Shown piece after piece: positions 8,636-14,729 of a DNA stretch of 40,928 nt. Source of the stretch: Rubrobacter calidifluminis (GTDB taxonomy: Bacteria; Actinomycetota; Rubrobacteria; Rubrobacterales; Rubrobacteraceae); NCBI RefSeq assembly GCF_028617075.1, contig NZ_JAQKGV010000021.1, forward strand, positions 1-40,928. The letters run 5' to 3'. A program made the translations under genes and the position numbers. Position 1 is the stretch's first letter, and each line of letters begins with the position of its first letter. The notes under the pieces were generated by a model, which was given only the letters and a program-made list of their open reading frames with translations, was not told the origin of the DNA and did not search any database.

Positions 8636-9978
8636 AGGCCGGGAGGGTCGTCGTGGTGGGCGACGTCCTTCTCGACCGCGACATCGAGGGCAGGGTGGAG
8701 AGGCTGTGCCCCGACGCCCCGGCCCCCGTCGTGGACGAACTCGGGCGGAGCTCACGACCCGGCGGTGCCGGTCTCGCCGCGACCCTCGCCGCCGCTGATG
8801 GAGCCCGGGTCACGCTCGTGTGCGCCCTCGCCCGGGATGCCGCGGGGGAAGAGCTTGGGGCCATGCTCTCCGAAGCCGGCGTGGAGGTCATCGACCTCGG
8901 CTGTGACGGTACGACGCCGGAGAAGGTGCGCATCCTGAGCGGCGGCAGGACGCTCCTGCGCCTGGACCGCGGCTCCCCGGCCCGGCCAGGCCCTCTGCCG
9001 GAGTCCGGCCGCAGGGCGCTGGCCGAGGCAGATGCGGTCCTGGTCTCGGACTACGGCAGGGGCGTCGCCGCCCATCCGGGGCTGCGGGAGGCGCTCGCTG
9101 CGCTCCCTTTCGGCAGGCCCCTGGTGTGGGATCCACACCCCCGCGGACCGTCTCCCCTCCCCCGGTCCACGCTCCTCACCCCGAACCTCTCCGAGGCCCG
9201 GGGTGCCACAGGAGGCAGAGAAGACCCACCGAGACTGGCCCGCGCGTTGCTGCGTCTCTGGCGCGCGGAGGCCGTCGCCATCACCCTCGGGGCGGGCGGA
9301 GCCCTGCTCGCGGACGGGATGGGGCTCTTCGCCGCACCCGCTCCTCGGGTCTCGGGGGGTGATGCGTGCGGGGCCGGCGACCGCTTCGCCTCGCGGGCCG
9401 CGGTACTCCTCGCCTCCGGCTCCGGAGTACGGGAGGCCGTGGAGGAGGGCGTACTCGCCGCCTCCAGCTTCGTCGCCGCCGGGGGTGCCGCCTCGTTCGC
9501 CGCGGAATCCCCGCCGGGGGTTGCTCCCGAGGTGGAGGAGATCGTCGCCCGGGTCCGGGCGGCCGGGGGGAAGGTCGTGGCCACCGGGGGGTGCTTCGAC
9601 CTGCTGCACGCCGGACACGTCGGGCTCCTCGAGGGCGCCCGGGCGCTCGGGGACTGCCTCGTCGTCTGCCTCAACTCCGACGGGTCGGTGCGGAGGCTGA
9701 AGGGAGAGGACCGTCCGCTGGTGCCTCAGGCAGAGAGGGCGAAGGTGCTCGGTGCCCTGGGGTGCGTGGACGCCGTTGTCGTCTTCGACGAGGATACCCC
9801 CGAGGCCGTCCTGGAGCGGCTGCGCCCGGACATCTTCGTAAAGGGCGGCGACTACGAGGCGCGGGAACTCTCCGAAGCCCGCACGCTCGCCCGCTGGGGC
9901 GGGGAGGTCGTCATCCTCCCCTACCACGAGGGACGCTCCACCACCCGGCTGATAGAGGAGGCCGCCCGCCGTGGCTGA
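8632..9978 (+). CDS. hldE: Bifunctional heptose 7-phosphate kinase / heptose 1-phosphate adenylyltransferase
   Basis: A 448-residue fusion. The N-terminal PfkB kinase domain (1-300) has VVGDVLLDRDIEG, SDYGRGV, LLTPNLSEA and the catalytic GDACGAGD loop with D250 as base. The C-terminal cytidylyltransferase-like domain (313-448) has GGCFDLLHAGH (HxGH at 326-329) and VKGGDYE near the end. HldE makes heptose 1,7-bisphosphate, and after GmhB action forms NDP-heptose. One oddity is the sugar-contact motif: RPGGAGLAAT replaces the usual GGAxN, so the conserved Asn is absent. The TTG start overlaps the gmhA stop (TTGA), with GGGGAGG upstream. ADP is the usual nucleotide for this domain order, but specificity is not proven here. 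The 6-epimerase HldD is not in the window. Confidence 0.92.
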   Translation: MKAGRVVVVGDVLLDRDIEGRVERLCPDAPAPVVDELGRSSRPGGAGLAATLAAADGARVTLVCALARDAAGEELGAMLSEAGVEVIDLGCDGTTPEKVRILSGGRTLLRLDRGSPARPGPLPESGRRALAEADAVLVSDYGRGVAAHPGLREALAALPFGRPLVWDPHPRGPSPLPRSTLLTPNLSEARGATGGREDPPRLARALLRLWRAEAVAITLGAGGALLADGMGLFAAPAPRVSGGDACGAGDRFASRAAVLLASGSGVREAVEEGVLAASSFVAAGGAASFAAESPPGVAPEVEEIVARVRAAGGKVVATGGCFDLLHAGHVGLLEGARALGDCLVVCLNSDGSVRRLKGEDRPLVPQAERAKVLGALGCVDAVVVFDEDTPEAVLERLRPDIFVKGGDYEARELSEARTLARWGGEVVILPYHEGRSTTRLIEEAARRG

Positions 9979-10915
9979 GAGAGGTCCGGTCCTGCTCGTC
10001 CTGCGGGCGCTCGGGCTCGGGGATCTGCTCGCGGGCGTGCCCGCGCTGAGGGCACTGCGTCGCTCGCACCCCGGCCACCGCATCGTCCTGGCGGCCCCGG
10101 CCTGCCTGGAACCGCTCGCCCGCCTCTCCGGGGCCGTGGACGCGGTCGCGGACGCCCGGCTCGGCCGTGCCCTCCCGCCGGGGCTGCACGGGGCGGACCT
10201 CGCGGTGAACCTGCACGGCAGGGGCCCCGAGAGCCACCGCACGCTCCTGGCCACGGGGCCACGGCGCATGGTCTCCTTCCACAACCCGGAGGTGCCGGAG
10301 AGCGCCGGGGGTCCTCGCTGGAGGGCGGAGGAGCACGAGGTCGTCCGGTGGTGCCGGCTGCTCGATGAGAGCGGCATCCCGGCCGACCCTTCCGAGCTGG
10401 ACCTGAGACCACCGGAGATCCCCGTGGAGAGGCGGGCGCGGGGGGCGACGCTCATACACCCCGGTGCAGCGAGCCCTGCCCGCCGCTGGCCCGCGGAGCG
10501 GTGGGCCGCCGTAGCCCGGGCCGAGAGGGAGTCCGGGAGGGAGGTCCTGCTCACCGGCGGCCCCGGAGAGGTGGAGCTGGCACGGCGGGTGGCCCGGACG
10601 GCCGGGCTCCCGGAGGGGTGCGTGTACGCCGGACGCACCGGGCTTCTGGAGCTCGCCGCGCTCGTCGCGGCGGCCGGGCGCGTCCTCTGCGGAGACACGG
10701 GGGTCGCACACCTGGCGACCGCGCTCGGCACCCCCTCGGTGGTGCTCTTCGGCCCCGTCTCCCCCCGGCTGTGGGGCCCACCGCCGGAGAGGGAGCGTCA
10801 CCGGGCGCTGTGGGCCGGCAAGAGCGGCGACCCGCACGCCGCGACCCCGGATGCCGGGCTGCTCGAGATCGGGGTCGGTGACGTGCTGGAGGCGATCGGG
10901 GAGCTCCCGCGATGA
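9971..10915 (+). CDS. Glycosyltransferase family 9 (second heptosyltransferase-type enzyme)
   Basis: A 314-residue GT9 protein. It starts LLVLRALGLGDLLAGVPALRAL, the family's acceptor-side LGDLL motif. The donor-side half has IHPGAASPARRWP near 160, LLTGGPGE near 192, and GDTGVAHLATALGTPSVVLFGP near 238-259. The GTG start overlaps the hldE reading frame by 8 nt and has GAGGAGG about 10 nt upstream inside hldE. It differs from the GT9 at 4868-5887 in lacking the Cys-rich tail, so the two probably add different residues. Co-location with gmhA and hldE suggests heptose as donor. Confidence 0.88.
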   Translation: MAERGPVLLVLRALGLGDLLAGVPALRALRRSHPGHRIVLAAPACLEPLARLSGAVDAVADARLGRALPPGLHGADLAVNLHGRGPESHRTLLATGPRRMVSFHNPEVPESAGGPRWRAEEHEVVRWCRLLDESGIPADPSELDLRPPEIPVERRARGATLIHPGAASPARRWPAERWAAVARAERESGREVLLTGGPGEVELARRVARTAGLPEGCVYAGRTGLLELAALVAAAGRVLCGDTGVAHLATALGTPSVVLFGPVSPRLWGPPPERERHRALWAGKSGDPHAATPDAGLLEIGVGDVLEAIGELPR

Positions 10916-11799
10916 GAGCCCTAGTCGCCGGGTGGTTCAGCTTCGTGCGCGGGGAGGCCACGGCGGGTGACCTGCTCGCGAAGGACACCGTCTGCCGGTG
11001 GCTCGAAGAGGCCGGGTGGGAATTCGACGTGGCCCTCTCTCCCGCATTCGGCGGGGAGGGCGTGGACTGGCGCACGGTGGACCCGACGCGCTACGAGGCG
11101 GTGGTCTTCGTCTGTGGACCGGCGAGGGGTGAGCAGATCTCCTCGCTCGCCCGGCGTTTCTCCGGCCGCCGGCTCGTCGGGCTCGGGGTCTCGGTGATCG
11201 AAGGCTCGAAAGAGACGGAGCTCTTCGACGTCCTCGTCCCCCGGGACGGCCCCTCGGGAGCGCTCCCGGACCTCAGCTTCCTCGCCACCCCGCGTAAACC
11301 CCCGGTCGTCGGGCTCATCCTCTCTCACCCCCAGCCGGAGTACGGGGAGCGTGCCACGCACGAGGAGGTACACGAAAGGCTGCTCCGCATCCTCCACGCG
11401 GAGGATCTCTGCATCCTCCCCCTCGACACCCGGGTGGATCCCCGCTCGCAAGGATTCCGCACCTCCGGGGAGGTGGAGGCCGCGATCTCGCGGATGGACG
11501 CCGTGGTCACCACCCGGCTGCACGGGATGGTGCTCGCGCTCAAAAGCGGCGTGCCCGCGCTCGCGATCGACCCCGTACGAGGCGGAGCGAAGGTCGGCAG
11601 CCAGGCGGCGGCGCTGGGCTGGTCCGCCCTGCTCCTCCCGGAAGAACTCGACCGGAAGTCTCTCCTGGAGAACCTGAAGTTCTGCCTCTCACCGGAGGGG
11701 CGTGACGCCGCCAGCCGGGTGAGGGAGCGGGCGGCGCTGCTCCTGGAGACGGCCCGCTGTCGCTTTCTGGAGGCGCTCGGAAGGGCGGACGCAGGCTAA
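10912..11799 (+). CDS. Polysaccharide pyruvyl transferase family protein
   Basis: A 295-residue protein that I place in the polysaccharide pyruvyl transferase/CsaB-like group. The main evidence is TTRLHGMVLALKSGVPALAI near residues 199-218, followed by DPVRGGAK. This is the conserved RxHG region and downstream loop of that family. Members add a ketal-linked pyruvate from phosphoenolpyruvate to a sugar; in wall polymers this can anchor S-layer (SLH) proteins. Some members have other activities, so the substrate is open. The ATG overlaps the GT9 stop (ATGA). It is the last gene of the operon, and its TAA overlaps the stop of the convergent DUF2267 gene. Confidence 0.75.
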   Translation: MRALVAGWFSFVRGEATAGDLLAKDTVCRWLEEAGWEFDVALSPAFGGEGVDWRTVDPTRYEAVVFVCGPARGEQISSLARRFSGRRLVGLGVSVIEGSKETELFDVLVPRDGPSGALPDLSFLATPRKPPVVGLILSHPQPEYGERATHEEVHERLLRILHAEDLCILPLDTRVDPRSQGFRTSGEVEAAISRMDAVVTTRLHGMVLALKSGVPALAIDPVRGGAKVGSQAAALGWSALLLPEELDRKSLLENLKFCLSPEGRDAASRVRERAALLLETARCRFLEALGRADAG

Positions 11800-12173
11800 T
11801 CCCCGAAGAGGGGCGCGTACTCCGATGGAAGCTGGGCGCGCACGTCCCCGATCTCACCGGATGTGACGGCCTCCCGCAGCACCCCGACCACCGCCCGGGC
11901 GTGGTCTTCGGCGGCCTTCTGGTCCGTCCCCTCCCTCTCTGCGACCCTGCGGTAGAACTCCTCGAGCGGGAAGGGATCGGCCTGCGCCCCACCCTCGCGG
12001 CGGACGTACCCCGCCAGTTCCTCGGGAAGCTGGGAGGCGAGGTCGTGCGGCTCTCCTCCGGCAAGCCGTTCGCCGAGGGTTCTCAGCACCGCGGCGGTCG
12101 CCCTCTCTGCCTCCTCCCGCGAGGCCAGGTTCGCGCGCTCCCGTACGGCCTTCAGGAACTCGTCACGCCCCAT
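11796..12173 (-). CDS. DUF2267 family protein
   Basis: A 125-residue helical protein made of two related halves. The pattern LRTLGERLAGGEPHDLASQLP near residues 31-51 is echoed by VGVLREAVTSGEIGDVRAQLP near 97-117. This twofold repeat is typical of DUF2267. Its function is not established; members are common in actinobacteria and often lie near stress or envelope genes. The ATG at 12173 has AGGGAGG 8 nt upstream. It is probably the last gene of a minus-strand set with two other small proteins. Its TAG overlaps the end of the convergent pyruvyltransferase gene by 4 nt. Confidence 0.85.
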   Translation of the reverse strand: MGRDEFLKAVRERANLASREEAERATAAVLRTLGERLAGGEPHDLASQLPEELAGYVRREGGAQADPFPLEEFYRRVAEREGTDQKAAEDHARAVVGVLREAVTSGEIGDVRAQLPSEYAPLFGD

Positions 12174-12190
12174 TGCCACAACCTCCCTTC

Positions 12191-12391
12191 TCAGCCGTTC
12201 TCCTCGCGCTCCCTGAGCTTCTCGGCCACCCGGCGCTTCTCCTCGTCTTCGCCCGGCTCCTTCGAGGAGCCTACCCGCGAGGAGGCGTCGCCCTTCGTCC
12301 CGCGGCCCACGTGGGGGCTCTGCTCCGGGTCCGGCTCTGAGGCCTCCTTCGCTATCTCGGGGTTGTTCTTCGGTCGCTTGTGTCTGCTCAT
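12191..12391 (-). CDS. Small hydrophilic protein of unknown function (66 aa)
   Basis: I do not recognise a family. The 66 residues are almost entirely charged or polar and rich in Lys, Glu, Pro, Ser and Gly. There is no hydrophobic core, so it is probably disordered, with a short helical C-terminus (KRRVAEKLREREENG). The ATG is well placed after GGAGGGAGAGGG, and DUF2267 starts 17 bp after its stop, which supports expression. Such proteins accompany stress-protein sets in desiccation- and radiation-tolerant actinobacteria, but no function is claimed. Confidence 0.6.
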   Translation of the reverse strand: MSRHKRPKNNPEIAKEASEPDPEQSPHVGRGTKGDASSRVGSSKEPGEDEEKRRVAEKLREREENG

Positions 12392-12418
12392 CCCTCTCCC
12401 TCCAACAACACTCCATCG

Positions 12419-12453
12419 GGCGGGGTCGGCCGGGAGGTCCGGCCAACCCCGCC
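12419..12453 (-). terminator. Strong 15-bp hairpin without a T-tract
   Basis: On the minus strand GGCGGGGTTGGCCGG pairs with CCGGCCGACCCCGCC around a 5-nt loop, with only one G-U wobble. It lies in the gap between the 71-aa and 66-aa genes. No T-run follows, so it may be a T-less terminator, an attenuator or an mRNA stability/processing element. Confidence 0.6.
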
Positions 12454-12457
12454 AGAA

Positions 12458-12673
12458 CTACCCGCGTCTGAGCAGCTCCCTGCACCTCCGGGCGCGCTCG
12501 GCGTCCTGCCTCTGCACCTCGCGGAAGAAGTCCGCCAGCTCCCCGTCACCTTCCCTCTCGGCGTCCTCGATGTATCCGGCGTACACGGTGCCGCCCTGGG
12601 CAGCGTGGTAGAAGACGCTCACCAGGTCGTAGACGGCATTGCTCACGCCGGTCTGCGCTTCACCGTTGCTCAA
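12458..12673 (-). CDS. Small helical protein of unknown function (71 aa)
   Basis: I do not recognise a named family. It reads as two amphipathic helices: AVYDLVSVFYHAAQGGTVYA and an Asp/Glu/Arg-rich helix with LADFFREVQRQDAERARR. The pattern of paired acidic residues spaced along helices resembles half of a ferritin-like bundle, but this is only an impression. I chose the TTG at 12673 because GGAG sits 5 nt upstream. An in-frame ATG at 12688 has no ribosome site, and the Shine-Dalgarno sequence for the TTG lies just after that ATG. It precedes the 66-aa and DUF2267 genes on the same strand. Confidence 0.65.
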   Translation of the reverse strand: MSNGEAQTGVSNAVYDLVSVFYHAAQGGTVYAGYIEDAEREGDGELADFFREVQRQDAERARRCRELLRRG

Positions 12674-12776
12674 AGGTGCTCCTTTCATTCGGTCGATACC
12701 CCTGCCGGATGATCCGAGCCGGTCTGCAAACACCGGAGGGGCCGAAGCGGTGGGCCACGGCCTCTGTCGCATCCCC

Positions 12777-13655
12777 TCATCCCGCGCGGGGCGCGCCGAG
12801 CGCCCGAAACCCTCTCTCCCGATCCAGCATCTCAAGGCCCTCCTCCACACTGGGAGGGAGAACCCTCCGGCTGCTCAGCCTCCGGGGCAGACCGCCGAGC
12901 GCCTCGATGAGCGCCGCACCGGCGTCGGGGTCCCGGAGGGCCGAGCGGGCTACCTCGAGCGTCTGGCGCGCCGCGACGCCGGCGGGACGACGCATCCAGG
13001 CAAACCACAAAGCGTTGCGGATCCCGAGCCGCCTCCTCCGCCGCCGGTCACGGAAGGTGGAGGGGTGGTGGCGGCACACGACCTCCTCGACGTAGACCAG
13101 AGCCCAGCCAGCGGCTGCCAGGTCGGCGGCGAGCAGTTCCTCCTCCCCCCCGAAGAAGACGTGGGGGTCGAAGCCGCCCGCACTCAGGTACGCCTCCCGG
13201 CGCACGACCGAGGCGCACGCGAGGAAGCCGAGCACCGGCGGTCCCGGAAGGTCGGGCTCGCGAGGGAGCGGGCTCCTCCTCATCTCCGCACAGATGGGAT
13301 CCTCCCTCCCCTCCGGACCGACGAGGATGCGTCCCGCGAGCAGGGCCAGGCGGGGATGGGCGTCGAGCAGCTCGGCCGCACGCCGGAGCGCTCCGGGCTC
13401 CCACCAGGAGTCGTCGTCCGAGAAGGCCACGTAAGGCGTGCCGAGCAGCCCGACCCCGACGTTTCTCGCCGCCGCCCCCAGGTTCTCCTCAAGGGCGACG
13501 ACCTCCACCTCCGGATGGCGCCGCCGGACCTCCGCCGCGGTCCCGTCGGAGGAGGCGTTGTCCACCACGACGACCCGCGGTCGCTCGGGGAGGGCACGCA
13601 GGTGCGCGAGGGTCACGAGCAGTTCCGGCAGCCGGTTCCGGGTGACCACCACCAC
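12777..13655 (-). CDS. Glycosyltransferase family 2
   Basis: A 292-residue GT-A enzyme resembling rhamnosyl- and galactofuranosyl-type transferases. VVVVTRNRLPELL lies at the N-terminus, VVVDNASSDGT near 35-45, ENLGAAARN near 62, and FSDDDSWW (DDD metal site) near 79. GGFDPHVFFGGEEELLAADL near 158-177 contains the acidic catalytic-base region. I chose the GTG at 13655 because GAGGGG lies 9 nt upstream and conserved sequence begins there. The frame is open further upstream with a GTG near 13750, so an extension of about 30 residues is possible. The acceptor is unknown. It may join the neighbouring heptose-glycan pathway, though it is on the opposite strand. Confidence 0.85.
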   Translation of the reverse strand: MVVVTRNRLPELLVTLAHLRALPERPRVVVVDNASSDGTAAEVRRRHPEVEVVALEENLGAAARNVGVGLLGTPYVAFSDDDSWWEPGALRRAAELLDAHPRLALLAGRILVGPEGREDPICAEMRRSPLPREPDLPGPPVLGFLACASVVRREAYLSAGGFDPHVFFGGEEELLAADLAAAGWALVYVEEVVCRHHPSTFRDRRRRRRLGIRNALWFAWMRRPAGVAARQTLEVARSALRDPDAGAALIEALGGLPRRLSSRRVLPPSVEEGLEMLDRERGFRALGAPRAG

Positions 13656-13919
13656 CGATACACGCCCCTCGCCCGCGTCGACGACAAACGGTCCTCCAGG
13701 TCTCTCGCCACCCGAAACATGCTCGCACGACGCAGGATCGGGGATAAGCACTTTATGGGCTAAAGAGACTGCACCATTCGGGCCAAATTGCCGGTGTGAG
13801 AGGTCGTGCCGCTTCCGGTCGGTCCGGGGGTGGGTTAGAGTGGGGTTCCGGTCGGGATCTGAAGAGCCGGATGCAGCGCCTTCTCCGGGGAGGAACATTC
13901 GCGAGGAAGGAGATAACCG

Positions 13920-14642
13920 GTGGAGGAGATCAAGGGAAGCATGAGGGGAAGCATCGTGCTGGTCACCGGAGCGGGGAGCGGGCTCGGCGAAGCCACCGCG
14001 CGGGTGCTCGCAGCAGATGGAGCCCGGGTCATCTGCGGGGACATAGACGAGGCGGGCGCGCGGAGGGTGGCCGGCGAGATCGGCGGGGAGGCGGCCCGTC
14101 TCGACGTCGCCGACCCCCGCTCCGCAGAGGAATTCGTCCGGTGGGCGATGGAGCATGAGGGGAGGATCGATGCCCTCGTCAACAACGCGGGGGTGGACTA
14201 CGTCCGGTCGGCGGTCGAGATGACCCTCGAGGAGTGGGACAGGGTCCAGCACACCAACCTCAGGGGCCCCTGGCTCCTCTCGCGCGCCGTCTTCTCGCAC
14301 ATGGTCGGGCGGGGCTCCGGCCAGATCGTCAACGTCGCCTCGACCGCCTCGAAGAAGGGTTGGGCCAACGCCACCGCCTACGCGGCCTCCAAGCACGGAC
14401 TACTCGGGCTCACCCAGGCGCTGCATGCCGAGGGCAAGGAGCACGGGGTGCGCGTGATGGCCGTCGTCGCCGGCGGGATGCGGACCGGCTTCTTCCGGAC
14501 GCTGGACCCTCCCCCGCCACCCGAGACCCTCCAGCCGCCCGAGAACGTCGCCCGGGCCATCCTGTTCATGCTCTGCCAGCCCGCGGAGTCCGTAATCCAC
14601 GAGCTGATCATCACCCCGATGACCGAGACCTCCTACCCGTAG
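13920..14642 (+). CDS. SDR family NAD(P)-dependent oxidoreductase
   Basis: A 240-residue classical short-chain dehydrogenase. TGAGSGLG lies near residues 16-23, NNAGVDY near 88, the catalytic Ser in VASTASKKG near 142, and YAASKHG near 153-159. It lacks the C-terminal consensus that would name a substrate and could be a 3-oxoacyl-ACP reductase-like or sugar/alcohol dehydrogenase. The GTG at 13920 follows AAGGAG by 10 nt. The in-frame ATG at residue 8 also has a reasonable site (AAGGGAAG) and is an alternative. The GH31 gene follows 87 bp downstream on the same strand. Confidence 0.85.
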   Translation: MEEIKGSMRGSIVLVTGAGSGLGEATARVLAADGARVICGDIDEAGARRVAGEIGGEAARLDVADPRSAEEFVRWAMEHEGRIDALVNNAGVDYVRSAVEMTLEEWDRVQHTNLRGPWLLSRAVFSHMVGRGSGQIVNVASTASKKGWANATAYAASKHGLLGLTQALHAEGKEHGVRVMAVVAGGMRTGFFRTLDPPPPPETLQPPENVARAILFMLCQPAESVIHELIITPMTETSYP

Positions 14643-14729
14643 CGTCGAACCTTCCCGAAACGGGGAGACATCATCCTTCAGAGACACCCTGCCGCCACGG
14701 CGGTTCCGGAGACCGGAGTGAGGTGAGCG

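Noticed and set aside
8752-10731. 659-codon open frame on the minus strand
   Set aside because: It is antisense to hldE and the second GT9 gene, is rich in Pro, Arg, Ser and Gly, and has no recognisable domain.
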